Shown in pieces: positions 23,401 through 36,017 of a DNA stretch of 64,000 nt. The stretch comes from Blasia pusilla. Lineage: Eukaryota > Marchantiophyta > Marchantiopsida > Blasiales. The notes under the pieces were generated by a model, which was not told the DNA's origin, did no database searches, and was given only the letters and a program-made list of their open reading frames with translations. The position numbers and the translations under genes are program-made. The number at the start of each line of letters is the position of its first letter. Position 1 is the stretch's first letter. The stretch lies in contig CM114274.1 of NCBI GenBank assembly GCA_050084515.1, positions 37,758,001 through 37,822,000 on the forward strand. Direction: 5' to 3'.

Positions 23401-26400
23401 TAGGGAGTGCGAGGATCCACCCAGCACATGTCCACACTGCCGTCTACGATATGCAGCACCTCGGGGTCCACCTGTGGCGCCACCAAGGTTCCTCCGACAC
23501 GGCCCCTCAGAAACCTGTGCGAGTCCCCGAAACTCGCACCGCTCCGCGAAGTGCACTCGCGATCCTCGTCGCCATGATCGCTCCCCACTCCCATGTGCAT
23601 CACGACGCGCAGCTCGCAGGAAAATCCCGCCAAGCGGCCTCGTAGCGTCTCTCGCACTATCACTGCCGCCTGCTTGGACGCAAGGATTGAGCGAGCGTCA
23701 GACATGGAAAAGACTTCTGGAAATCAAACTATCAATCAAGATCGGACTTTGATGCTACGAACTAGCGATGGCGTGCCGGATGCGCGCCGAAGCGACTTAA
23801 ACGGCCAGCCTCTAAATTCGCTCGCGCGCACTCTCATGATCGTTTCCTGGATTAAGTCACCGATCATTTTCCCGTGGCCTACTTTGATTCTCCTTCTTGT
23901 CATTCATTCATTATTAATCCTGGCGTGGATTCCACCTCAAAGCTGTTGACGTCTTCGAACACCGGAGTGTCGAATCCACAGGCAGTCCCACTGCTCCAGC
24001 CTTGGATCCAGCCAGATGCTGCTGCCCAGAGTCTCTAGATGCGCGCTATGGGCATCGCAGACTCGCGCTGGGTTAACGTTTCCGGACGATCTGCGACGGT
24101 AATCGTCGCAGCCGAGAAGAAGACGAGAGCTCTAATCGATATCGTGAATCGTACGTACTGGAGTGCGGTGGGCGTCGACTGGAGATGGAGTCCGCTGGTA
24201 AGGCGGTGACCGGTCGCGCGGTTCGGTCGCGAGCTGCATCTGGCCGGGCATGAACATGATCTGCGACGCGGCTGCGACGGGTGGCGAAACCTTGAAGTGA
24301 TTCATGTGACGAGCGCGCTCTCGGCTGAAGGCGGTGGCGCTGCGCACCGCAGCGGCGGCTACTCGCTCGGAGACGGTGGTGATGGTGCCGGAGGGATTGA
24401 CGCCGATCGGACAAGGAATCAGAGACCCATCGCACACGTAAAGTCCCGGATGCGTGCCAGGGATGGCAGGCGCCAGGATCCCAGTGCCGTCCGTTGGATT
24501 GGAACGATCCAGGAATGTGCAGTTGAACACTTGACCGTCGGGATCCGCCACCCCTTCCATCGGACCGTGCGCTGCGTTGCAGCCGCCGAGAAGATGCACG
24601 GCCATGCTGCGGTATCGGGACAGGAAGATCTGGGCACGAATCCGCTTCGCAAGCCTGTTGCACGCCGCGATCTTCTTGGGCAGGCTCAGGTCCCGAGGAG
24701 CTGTGAAGCGCAGGCAGCCGCTGGATCTGTCCAGACTGATTTCTCCGTCGCCTTCGTCGTACCCCATCATATTCAGCGTCAAGGTCTCGCTGTCCGCCGT
24801 CTGCGCCCACACCTTCAACTGGTTCCATATGATGTCCACAAGGCTCCATCTCATGGCCGCTGCACCGTACGTCCAGAATCTGAAGAAGAAATAGGGGAAG
24901 TTCTTCGGAGTCGTGCATCCCTGCGCAGATAAAGCAATCAACCAGCTCTTCCTTATCAGACCGAGACCCTTAAAGACCGACCCACGGGATGGAAACAAAG
25001 CAGATTGATTCCATGGACGCTGGAGCTCTACGGAGATCTACCGGACAGGTAGTTACTTCTTCGCACATTGTTCAATCCTCACTTGCGGTTGGGCTCAGAT
25101 TCTCCGAGAAAGAACGTACAGACTCTGATCCTGACGTCTAGAGATTAGCGTAGTGATTACTGAATTTCATCTCCTCATGATTGATTGTTTGTTCGAGTTC
25201 TTCCGCCGGACGTAAGCAGCTAGCAGAAAGAATTGTCCGACGTCGGAGGCAGAATTTAGGCAAGTGAAGCTCACGAAGCCAGTGGAACCAACACACTAAG
25301 AGGGCCGATTGCGCGGTGTGCAATCTTGGAGACAACTTTCCAAGACTTGGAAAGTTGTCTCCAATTCTTAAGATTGATCGGATTGAGAACGTCCAACAGC
25401 TACTATCTTCAGATACATACTTTTAACTAACTAATCACCTATTTTATTATTAAATTCATTCCACTTTGGCTGAGACTTGTAATAATCGACGAAGTCCCAG
25501 AACGAGTTAAAGTGGCTCCGAAATGAAAATGGAGCTCATCTGCCACGACTTCATCCTAATGGTCTTGAACGCTAGGCCTGGTTCTTCGCTAGTTCAGATG
25601 CGAACAGTGGCTTGATTCATGTAGACTTGATCCCGCAACGAGCTGAGGAGCAGTATAAATTGAGAATTATTCGATGGCAGTGATGTGAGGCACAGCTTAA
25701 GATTTGTGTGAGAAATGAAGTGGGAGCTCGAAATGGAACCTGGATTGTGAAACCGGCCGAGGAGGTGTAGGAATTGCATATAGCAGGTCCTGGGCGCTGA
25801 GGGTTCGGAATGTGGGCGAAGTCACTACTGTTCACTCCAGCTCCTCTGGTGGGCGCCCTCGTACCGGACACAAAAGCAATGTTGTTTCCATTGCAGCTCA
25901 CTCCCTTCCCAAGTCTGTCGGAGAGCCTTAGCCCTCGCTGCCTCGATCGCAGCAGTATCTCTGTCGTCCCGAGCGGTCCAGCTGCAGGGACGAATGAAGC
26001 AAGTAATCTTAAATAAGTAGACCGATCCATCTTAAAAACAAGTAGGGATCCATTAGTGAAGAGTTCAAGTGTCGAATCATCGCCAGAATTTCTAAATTTA
26101 ACTTCCCACGTTCCATCCGCTTCACGATTTGATCCGTGAGGACCCTTGGAACACCAGAAATCTACATCTCGGAATCGAAAATGTTACGTGATTCGAATAT
26201 CAGAATCTCGAGCGCTGCGGCGTTTGACATCCGCTGGAGATACGTTTCGGGTTAATATGAAATGATTTTCAAAGGTCACGAACGGCAGGTCTTAACCCAT
26301 TCCCACTCATACACAATATGCAATACATGTTACTAGAAAACATACATATACTCCTTGTAGGTTCTATGCGGCGGTTCTACCGAGGCTTCATCGAACGATG

Positions 26401-28784
26401 CGAATGTCAACGCCTTCCATCGCCTGGCAGTACTAGTGCACCGGTTGAGTCGATTGGGTGGGTAAGAAGCTTGCTATTCACGGAAAGAGACGAGCGTGAT
26501 ATTAAAAGTCGATGGGCGTTTACCTGCGAGAATTACATGATCCGCTTCCAGATAGTTCACCTCGTCTAAGTAAACCCTCCATCTCCTCGCAATATATGCA
26601 GTGTGAACCTTGTCCTCGTGACCGCCGGTGGTATTCGGATCCCCCTTTGTGGTTCCGCACTGCCACGAAGCGCAAGAACATACCCCTTCCTCGCACAAGG
26701 CAGGCTTTTCAGGGTTCTCGGCTACGAAGACAACCTTCGTTTCTGTTAACAACTCCGCTCCACTCTGTAATCATGGGCAGCACGTCGATCGATGAGCAAA
26801 CGAAGTGAGCGCGTCAGCATCCTTCTAGCCGATAAGATTCGGCCAGATCGATTACATACATACATGAATGCGCCGATTGATTTCTAGCCTGAAGAGTTAC
26901 GGGACCCGTAGCATTCGTATCCTTCCCTGGGACTCATAAACGCACTTTCACAATCCAGGATTCCCCACTTGACCCATCGGCAAGTGTAGGACAACACAAG
27001 TTGTCTCGAGGAACAGGTGCCTCGAGAAGGGGACAGGATTGAATGCCAATACCTTGTTAGCACCAGGTATCCGCCTACTATGTTATAATGAATGAAAATA
27101 AAATAAAATATCATCGTTTATGGAACAATCGCCATGATCGCTAACCTACGGTCAAGTGGCGGATCAACAGGGGTCGACATGATATATCATGAGGAGTTAC
27201 ACACGCGTATGATCGACAAATTGCAGGCCATGCATGAGCGAGGACGTGATTATTAGGCTAAGCTTGAAGAAAACTTTCATTTCTCGAGTGATGCATAGAA
27301 AAGTAGTTGATTCCTTGTGTTTGTGAATTGGACATCGAAGTCCGGATCTGCTGGCGACGGCCTTTGGAACTGTCACAATGTGAAGTTGCGCTTAGAGTCC
27401 GAACGGATTTGATGTACCTGGATTGCTGTGGCGATATAATTCTTGTCCGTTGAGTTTTTAGCGTTGTAGCGGCAGCCGTTTAGGCAGTTGCCACACGCGA
27501 TACACGCATTTTGTTTTACTCCTGCGGCGTTCGTCGTGTTGCTGAACCTGATCGTGAGCTTGATGTCCTCGGGATCGTCGACGAGGTCTCCAATCTCGTC
27601 ACGGATGGCGTCCATGACTCGGTTCTTGGGGAAGATGTACGGGACGGGCTCGGGCTCCAGCATTGCTCGACCCTTGGACTCATACGTCGACCAGTCCTTC
27701 TCCCACTCCTTGGGCCAGCGCGGATCTTTGCGCGCACGCTGCGGTGTGTTTGCGATCACGCCAGCGTTCACCAAAGATCCCCCGCCCAGTCCTGATCCCG
27801 TCATCGCAAGGCAGTCCCTGTCTATCATCAGCTGCGTATGGAAACAAACAATACGCAATCCACACATAGATCAGCAACTCTAGCCATGAATTTCATTCTG
27901 GACCGACCACTCTACTCGATGGATCGGGTCCACAACCTCGAGCTCATTCTCAAATGACCACGGGACACTCGGGCTTTAACCGATTTGTGATCAGGAACTG
28001 AATTTGTTTGGCAGTTTGAACTCTCTTAAGGTGCCATTGCAGGTTCCTAGTTCCACTCAGAAGCCAATTACAATCACGTCCGACTTTCGCAAGTCGGAAG
28101 CTGTTGTAATTGTGTGGTTGACACCCTACGACCGACCTCAAGTGAGCAATTTCAAAAAGATAATTGTTTTCATAGCTAGGACTGGGAAGCAATAAACGCC
28201 AGAAATGATTCGCGCACACTTTCGAGATGCTCAGGCAAGATGCATGGTCGAGTTTTTGGGTCCTTGCGTAACTCTCAAACACAACTCACTCCGGACCTGA
28301 AAACATGAATTTGTAGAATGATCCAAACTCAAACTCGTCGAGAGTTTCATGTATATTGCACGTGCTCCTCGACGTGAGTACTATTTTGCAATTTTGGATG
28401 CCTGGAGGAAGAAGCATCGAGACATGAGTAGAAACATAAGTTTACCTGGTAGGGACGAGTGTGCTTTCCGAAGGTGCCGAGAGGAGTGACGAACTGTGTG
28501 TGATTCAGGACCTGCCAGAAATTGTTGGGAAACTCTGAGGGCTCCCATCTGCGACCCTTCTCCACAATACAAACCTTCAATCCAGCTTGGGCTAGTCTGC
28601 ACGCAGACACTCCGCCGCCGTACCCAGAACCCACGACAATCGCATCGTACCCACGGCCGCCACCGAATGTGCCATCTCTGCCACGGTTACAATTCCTGCC
28701 CACCCCAGGACCGACCTGACCGCTCATGTGTTTGGGATGGCGCTCTGCACTGTCATCGACGGCAGCCTCCGGTAGAGATCCCAT
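20403..28784 (-). CDS. GMC (cholesterol-oxidase-like) oxidoreductase fused to alpha/beta hydrolase with C-terminal membrane anchor, 10 exons
   Basis: Exons in transcript order: 28784-28446, 27831-27418, 26764-26524, 25981-25740, 24920-24155, 23716-23350, 23153-22717, 22354-22066, 21742-21493, 21086-20403. They total 4029 nt, 1342 residues, all in phase. Residues 46-57 carry the FAD-binding GSGYGGG motif. GSGLGGGSLVNAG lies at 124-136 and a CxxCxxCxxxC cluster at 223-233. The GMC C-terminal His is near 521 (AVHLLGGC), followed by GVNPSGTITTVSER (585-598). Residues 668-935 form the middle domain found in oxidase-hydrolase fusions. An alpha/beta hydrolase follows, with AHCIGG (Cys1067 as nucleophile) and YGHSDLLMG (His1268). 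Residues 1319-1340 are a hydrophobic tail. The ATG at 28,784 follows an in-frame TAG. Comparable fusions are known to me from actinobacteria and fungi. The substrate (a sterol or other alcohol) is not shown by the sequence. The exon 5 donor is the least certain junction. Confidence 0.87.
25326..25364. repeat. Perfect 19-bp inverted repeat with 1-base spacer in intron 4
   Basis: Left arm 25,326-25,344 begins ttggagacaac. The right arm, 25,346-25,364, is its exact complement. The only spacer base is 25,345. It lies in the intron between exons 4 and 5 of the oxidase-hydrolase gene. Confidence 0.9.
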
Positions 28785-29165
28785 AGAATCCAGTTCCGAG
28801 GATCTTCGACTACTAGACCGAGTCTAAATCTGCAACCCCGACCGATAAGAGTGCGGGGAAGGCCGGATTTCAAAGAACTTGGGCGCCGATAGTATCGATT
28901 TTCGCAGGAACGGTGCTTGTTTCGCGCAGACGCAGTGCGGGATCTGTCGACAATTTGTTGGCGATTGCCGCGGTTCGAAGAGTTACACAAACCATTCCTT
29001 GCACGTTCCGGATGAAACTGAACTTGGTCTACAGATCTGAGCTGATCGACATGAGACAGGAGTAAGGAGCAGCCAGTTTCACTCGGACGGGTACTCTGCG
29101 ATCTTGAGCTCGTCGTGCTGCGGTGACCGCTGCTCGACTTTACAGTCACAGGTCGCCCATTGCCG

Positions 29166-29173
29166 TATTTATA
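29166..29173 (-). promoter_or_regulatory. TATA box of the oxidase-hydrolase gene
   Basis: TATAAATA on the minus strand lies 382 bases before the ATG, inside the context ctataaatacgg. Transcription would start near 29,135-29,140, giving a 5' UTR of about 350 nt with several short upstream ORFs. Confidence 0.6.
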
Positions 29174-29662
29174 GGTTCCCGCACACAGAATTGAGAGGCG
29201 TGTTGGGCCCACTCCTCCTCTCACTAAGTGGTACCCTACTACCCTAAGAGGTGCTATAACTGCTGTTGGGCTATCGACTATATCGCAGTTTTCGATGTTT
29301 CTGGTCAAAGTTGCTCCTTTGTTGGAGGGTTAGTTGTTTGTTGTAGGGCTAGTGGTTGTATCATGATCATTAACAATTATTTCAAAATCAAAATTTAATT
29401 TTCAAGATTTGTTTCTAATTGACTTTTCTGAGTTTTTAATTATAATAAAAGGGATATTTTTCAAAATAATATATAGTTCATACATTAGGGGTGGCGGGAG
29501 AAAATCTAGATGGAGAGGACAAGACGATGGAGTTGTGGGGGGCAGTAATTAATTTAACCTTGGACAATTTTTTATCAAAGGTGAAAAGAGGAAATTATTA
29601 TAATATGGACAATCAATTCTTAAAAAAAAAACTATAGCCATGATTAGTTGACAATAAATATT

Positions 29663-29730
29663 ACTAGTGAGATGCCGTACATGGCACGGCATCTCACTAG
29701 TTGTATATAGTGAGATGCCGTGCCATGTAC
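29663..29730. repeat. Two overlapping perfect hairpins
   Basis: Hairpin 1 has 16-bp arms at 29,663-29,678 and 29,686-29,701. Hairpin 2 has 23-bp arms at 29,677-29,699 and 29,708-29,730 around an 8-base loop. They share the core gagatgccgt, so the region can fold in two exclusive ways. Confidence 0.9.
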
Positions 29731-29795
29731 GAATACGAAGATGTCACTAAGAAGAATTTTATTTCTTTGAAGTATTTATTTATACATCACATTAC

Positions 29796-29832
29796 AAATA
29801 AAAAAAGACACGTGCAGTGTCTTTTTTTATTT
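29796..29832. repeat. Perfect 16-bp hairpin
   Basis: Arms at 29,796-29,811 and 29,817-29,832 (aaataaaaaaagacac and its complement) surround loop gtgca. It lies in AT-rich DNA close to the overlapping hairpins and may belong to the same small element. Confidence 0.85.
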
Positions 29833-30229
29833 GAAAGGGCATTACTTCCTATTGTTATATTAATTGCATTTCTTTGTCTTACTCTTGACAATGCTTCGTC
29901 TAATTTGATCATGAGAAAATATTGATGTAGGTGTATAAATTCTTATCTTTTTCAAGGTTTGACCTTCATATTTATTGATAGTAAAGGTAAAAGTACGACA
30001 AATAGGAAATTAAAATTTACGTAAATCAAAAAGTAAATCCAAGTTTAATGCAGTCAATAGGATTCTTGGAATAAAGACTTGATCTCAAATGTTCTTGCTT
30101 GTGATGATTTCGGCATAAATGACATGTTGCATGAATCCACGGATCACCAATCGAGTTCCATTGGCTTGTCCCTTTAAACCATTCAAGTTTGGTAAAAGCA
30201 TGATAGGTTCACCAATTTTCAAGCTTATA

Positions 30230-31470
30230 CCTTATGGACCCTCCGCCCAAACCCCATTCCCCCCATCTGCCAAGAATCTGTAAAGTCGTGCTGGCGATAG
30301 ACCTACTATTGCCCTCTGAAGGAGCTGTTCGGGCTTTGGAAGACATCCTACCGAGGTTTCTACGGCATTTGGAACTATGGTTCCACTCGAAGGTTATTGA
30401 AGGACGTTTGGAACTCTAGTTCCAAATGAACTCGTAAGTATTTGGTTTCTTCCGCTCGAGATAGCCCTAAAGTTGACAACGGAATGTGCTGGTTTGGCCC
30501 CGGAGAAGCTCCCACCGAGTGCCAAGCAAAAGCATTCAGAACTCTAGTTCCAATTGAGCTCGGAGCCCCCGACCCCCTATCTTGAAAGAATGTGGAACGT
30601 TCCCTTGGCAGTAGACCAACTATTGCCGGCGGAAGGAGCTCTTCGGGAACCGCAACAACACGTAGTACCAACTAAAGAATGTTCGGAACTAGAATTCCAA
30701 TAGAACTTATATTCCACTTACCGGACGCCTTCTATGGCCGGAATTGGATCTTAGAATCCAATTGGACTTAGACTAAGTATGGCTCCAAATAACGTTCAAC
30801 GTGCGCGGCAGTTTGGGACACAATCAAGAACCTAGGCACCGATTCTACATTTGTTGCTGACTCATTGGAATCTTGGGAGTAGGCCATTCGGAACTACACT
30901 TCCAATCAAGGATGAGGATTTTCTTTTACAGCATGCCTTCTACGGTCAGAATTGGATCTTAGGATCCAATCATACTCAGACTAAGTTTGGCTCCAAATGA
31001 CGTTCAACGAGCGCAGCACTTTGGGACAAAATCAAAACCTAGGTTCCGATTCTACATTTTTTTCTGACGTAGGGATCTTAGGATTGGAGGAGGCTATTCG
31101 GAATTACAGTTCCAATCGATCTAGAGGATAGCAACATTGAGGATACAAGCTCTACAAGAAGAAACTGTACACACATGTCACATAAAAAGTCCATCGCATG
31201 ATCATTAGATGACAGTAAATATGCTCATTGAATATATCAGATTTGGAACTCAAGTTCCAATTCGGAATGATTAAAAAAAATCCCCAACAATCACATGGCT
31301 TCACAATCTTTAACTTCCACTTTCTGCAATATGTTACATTTCTCACAATCTTAGCTTCCATTCTCTACAATTTATTACAATGCACGTTGTACATATCTAC
31401 AAATATTTAGTACCAAAGAATTAACAACTGTAAACAATACATTTCCAATCGGAGGAGAGTCTTATCCGTT
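30230..31470. repeat. Degenerate palindromic repeat field (first block)
   Basis: Imperfect 14-bp palindromes of the types GGAACTnTAGTTCC and GGATCTTAGGATCC recur about every 60-200 bases, for example near 30,367, 30,408, 30,540, 30,685, 30,747, 30,956 and 31,234. Two longer segments (about 30,715-30,900 and 30,935-31,110) are diverged direct repeats sharing the ttggatctta, actaagt-tggctccaaat and cctagg blocks. The same palindrome types fill 53.6-56.0 kb. Confidence 0.7.
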
Positions 31471-31531
31471 GCTATATCTATGACATTGATCGACTCAAAT
31501 ATGGGCAACATACTTCCTTAATCCATCCGCT

Positions 31532-34500
31532 TCAATCGGGGAGGTCTCTTCTGCTCAATCGCAAGAGGGTCTCATATGTGGAAAGGTTGGTAATATCCTC
31601 CTGAACCTGACGGATATACTTATTGAGCCTATCGGAAAAGTCACTCCAACTGAACCTTCCCTCCCTCGGAGTCAAAACAATCCTCGTGAAATCAATTTGG
31701 AAAGCTCGCTTTAGGGTTTGGTAGATAGCTTGGAACTTATCGTAATTATTCTTTTGATACTCCTCGTCCAAACTACGCAGTCCACATCCCAGTCCTTAGC
31801 CTTTGCAATGATGTAGCTGAAAAAATGTTGCTACAGTTCATGCAAGCCGTACTCGTCAAGGAAAAAAAGGGCAACTTCTTGCCTCTAGAGTAGACGCCTT
31901 GGAGTCGAAGAAGATTTGGTATGCCTTCTTACATTCCCGGTCTAGACGGGAACCTAGGGTATCTATAATGGTGATCAACTTGGCTGTAACCCTTAGCACA
32001 AAGTGATGCTCACGTAGGGTGACGATAGAAACCTTGTCGGTTCCCTCGTATTGCACCACTTCATTCCACACAATATCCATGCTCTCATCTAGCATGGCAC
32101 CATGAGGGAAAAATTCATAAATATAAGGGAGGGAGACATAATCCACAAAGCTCATGTTGGTGTCGATGTGGACACCGAATGATGGTCCACCCTCTAACTC
32201 CACCTTGCTGCGGACTCTAGGTCTAAGAAGCCGCTTTTTCAAATGACGGCCTTGAAACCACACTGATTCTCCCACTTCGCGTACAAGTGAGCCCCCAACT
32301 TCACCATGCTATCGAGAACTCCAACTGGGAGTAGTTTCTCTGTCGGATACTCCAAACACCACCTGGTAGTAAAGAAGGTATTGATATTGCATGTCGGCCT
32401 CGGGGCTTCCACTGAATTCTGATCCACGTTGCCAAAGATGACTTTTGCGGTGATCTCCACTCTTGCGGACATTCCTTGCATACGGTCCGAGTCAGTTGTC
32501 CAGGTACATTCTAGAATAAGACCGAGGCCTTTAGCTTTTCCTGGATTGCATGGAGAAGACGTTTACCATTACCACTAGTAGAATGTGGCTTTGGAAAACC
32601 AATCTGCCTAGTACTAATAAAATGACGTACATTCATCCCATCCAGGGAACTCTCTTTCATTATCAGAAGGTAAGAGAGAATAGTACCGGCATTAATGATT
32701 TTTTTCGTCTATGGGGCTTGGAAGTATATTAAATTTTGGAAGGGCTATTTGGATCATTTTAAAGGAGGGAATTGATCTCAATGTCCATCAAGACTGTATT
32801 CTTTGGGCAAGAGAAGTTTCTAAACTATCTGACAGATCCACAGATCTTTCACATACATTGAAAGATCCTTTGTCCCCTTTCGAACAAAGCACTCCCGCAA
32901 AGACCAAAAAAATTTGGCCTTCTTGACGAAAGATTCAGAAAAATAGCAAGAATCTGCTAGCCTCTCAAGCATTTCAAGTGCATCTTCCCTATTCATCGTG
33001 GTCCAAAATCCATAATCATATTCTCTCTCTATCATGTCACTTAGTATTTTGACGTAGGGGAGGACAAATACAGCCCGTTTATCTTTCGACATGAAGGGAT
33101 GATTTTCCCTAAGACCGAGGGGATACAATTTGCTAATCCTATCTATAATTCAAAAAATAATTCCTTCGATTTCGAGGATAAGAAGAAGCCTAAGGGATTT
33201 CACCTATCCACTAACCAAGGCAAGATATTAGCCTCTCAAAGAGGGAATTAGAATTATAGTTCCATCAGGCAATATTCATTCATTGAACTATCATAATGCT
33301 ATTTCTTACCATTTTTTCTGAAAGTTGGTGTCCAACATTTTGACTCGCAGCAGGCTTCTTTGGTTCATAGTAGTGTGGGTACTCACCAGGCTAGGCGAAA
33401 AATTTCACTATTAGGAACAATCCCAAATTTATAGGTGTAAGATTGGTTAAGACTAGCTCACAGTGGGTAGAAATTCACATTACCTTCCTACAGTAAGAGG
33501 ACAAATTGCACTATCCGATGAACTCCCACGGAGTTTGGAAGTGGCCGTTGGATATGTTGAGCCGCAGAAGTTTGACATAGTGTGTCAACACTATCATGAA
33601 AAAACTATCTTTTGACGATGATGCCTTTCATTTCAGAACCTTTACAAAATGCTCTACACTATCGTGGTGGTTCTCATTTCCAACCACGTCAAAAAATAAA
33701 ATCTGTTTCTGTCCCACGCACTCCCTTCCTCTCATTTTCTCCCTCTGGACACTCAACGTACGTAATGAGAACAAAAATATTAATTTGAAACTAATAATGG
33801 AAAGAACTTAGTTGCATTAGGAGGATCATAAAGGATCATGTAAATTTCTCACCGTTGTTGGTCTTTTTGACGATGGCGTCAGCTTGGATCTGCTCTCCGA
33901 CACTTCATCATCCTTCTCTCCCTCAGGAGTGAGCGCCAATAATCCAGGTAATTTTCCACCAGTCGACGATGATTGCTTTGCAAACAAATACTTAGATTAG
34001 AATTCCATAAGTAACAATCATCGTCCCACTCAAAAGCATAAAGTTTTTTCATAACGAGCTTCTTAAATTGAACTTACGATACTTTCTCCTAGCGATATGG
34101 GGATAGTTCTATCAGAATATCTTGCCAAACTAGGAGTAGCTAGAGCATTAGTCTCCCCTGTCAAAATTTGAGGGTTCAACACATCAAGCAATGTCACCCT
34201 TTCAAAAATCAGGGGAGCCGATCCCTTGCCCTCATCCCTCTCTGCGACTCCATCGTCATGAGCCATAAACCAACGGAGATCAATAATGGGCTTGCTTGAT
34301 CTGAATAGTAGTGCGAAGAGAAACAAACTTCTGGCATGATTCCAGGCACAAAATCCCGGAGCTTACTTTTGATTTGTTATCATTTTTTGACTCTTCTATG
34401 GCGGGTTCTTTGGTCCTCTGCGATTCCGGGCATCCGCCTATTTTTTGCCTTCAGAAGATGCCATATTTTGGTCTGGTTCGGACTTCACCATAGGGTTAGT

Positions 34501-36017
34501 CCTTAGAAGACTAGGGTTTGAATCGAACTTGAAGAATTGATCGAATTTCACGCAGAAGTCTGACAATGTTGCCCCATCCACTTACGGACAAAATGCTTGG
34601 AAATGGATGCCCAAAACCTATGAGGGTACCAGCTCCAGGAGCTAGTATATATCTTTGAATAAGAAGTAGAATGCATGTAATCATGATCATAACTTAGGTT
34701 CTGAATGAGAAACTCACCACTAGAGTTGTTAGTACGCGGAAATGTGGATTTACCACAATGGCATTCTTCCGCGCTCCAACCTTGGACAAGCGGGAGAAAA
34801 TCTCCACAAGGTCACCCATTCAAAACTTATTCTCTCCGAGGGTCGGAAGGAATCTATACTCCTCGTTGATCATATCTCTTATGTCATTGAGGGAGGCGGG
34901 AAGAACTTTTCCGTCAAGTACTCTATTTACAATAGTGAGTTGTTCGTCTAGAGTGGACTCATCAAAACCATTGACAAATACCGCTATAATAACCATGAGA
35001 CATCCTCCACTCCGAATCTTCTGTCTCTTTGGATCGGTCATTGGAAATCTCACTATACAAGGAATTACTCTAAACCAGAGATTGGAGGCTCTCTGACAAG
35101 CAACTATAAGATTCCCGAGTATTTCGATCTCAGCAAAGAACACCAATAATATTTCCCTTGCATTGAGATGAGATCCCTCGGCAAAATATTCTCTGAGTTC
35201 TTCTATAGTGAGCCGCTCATAATCATTTGATGCGCTAACCATATTTATAAATACTATGTCAAAAATTACACCTCACTCATCATCTTCCACTGCCCAATTT
35301 ACAACAGTCCAAAAAAATCCGTGTGAGGTTGTATCAAAACTACGAATGATTTCCTTGTCGATACATATAAGAAAGTCTGTCGTTGATTGTTTGGCTCTCC
35401 GCAATCGAATTAAATCTCATAACGTTCTACAAAATTCATTAGAAGGAACACCAAATTTGGCTTGCATGCTAAAGGAGAGATGCTTCTTCAAATACATCTT
35501 CTCTTTGAGCAAAATATCGAGGAGAATCTGGGCATCATTGACACAATTTTCTTTATCCAAAATGAGTTTCTCATAGAAATCTTGACAACTTCTCCCAACA
35601 AAGATCTCCCTCCTTGGGAAAAATAACTTACAGATGGCGCCTACATTCACTTGTTTGCGTTTCAACTTGTAGGATTTCAGGTCTATCATGTTTTCATTTT
35701 GTATCTTTCAAGTAGATGCAGGCCGCATTTATACCCTCAATTTCAGGAGTTCTTCTACAAATTGCATCATAATCTCCTTGTCAATCCCCTCGAGCGGTCT
35801 CAAGTTGATCTTCTTGAGCCTTCTCTTCTTAACGCTCGTTTGATGTCTCAGCTAGTACTCAGAGTATGCGAGACCATCTCGTGCCATGAGTTTACCTTCC
35901 TTATAGGCAACCATGATAGCATGCCGCATATTCCATGTGCCGGGAGAGCAATTGTAGACGAAGCTGTTTAGCTCCTTGTGACTGGAATTCAAATGGGCGT
36001 TCAGTCTCTTCGCCATG
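31532..36017 (-). CDS. Uncharacterised multi-exon protein or transposon gene, possibly decayed
   Basis: I do not recognise this gene. Open stretches on the minus strand have protein-like composition and plausible splice sites. A first exon (36,017-35,896) begins MAKRLNAHLNSS and ends at a GTAAAC donor. Others lie at about 35,850-35,730, 35,700-35,417, 35,242-34,820, 33,128-32,820, 32,481-32,239, 32,275-31,856 and 31,771-31,532. One fragment near 32,060-31,900 has REHHFVLRV followed by IIDTLGSRL, loosely like the His and Asp blocks of Ulp1/C48 cysteine proteases, but that is weak. A fragment near 32,470 (QGMSARVEI..AKV) resembles one at 47.9 kb on the same strand, so this is probably a repeated family. 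Exon joins were not phase-checked, and frame breaks are possible. Confidence 0.4.

Larger units (their letters stand above)
29310..30230. other. AT-rich intergenic DNA
   Basis: There is no coding signal. Apart from the hairpins listed separately, it is AT-rich filler upstream of the oxidase-hydrolase promoter. Confidence 0.5.

Noticed and set aside
22991-23752. 253-codon plus-strand ORF (and the 211-codon ORF at 24,297-24,932)
   Set aside because: Both are antisense shadows of GC-rich exons of the oxidase-hydrolase gene, whose protein motifs and splice phases are convincing.
25017-25040. Alternative acceptor for exon 5 of the oxidase-hydrolase gene (exon beginning near 25,019)
   Set aside because: The frame is open, but comparison with the remembered GMC family places the junction at 24,920. 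The longer exon would insert about 33 residues into a conserved stretch.
28724-29308. 194-codon minus-strand ORF overlapping exon 1 of the oxidase-hydrolase gene
   Set aside because: It lies in another frame across the presumed 5' UTR, starts upstream of the likely transcription start and shows no domain.
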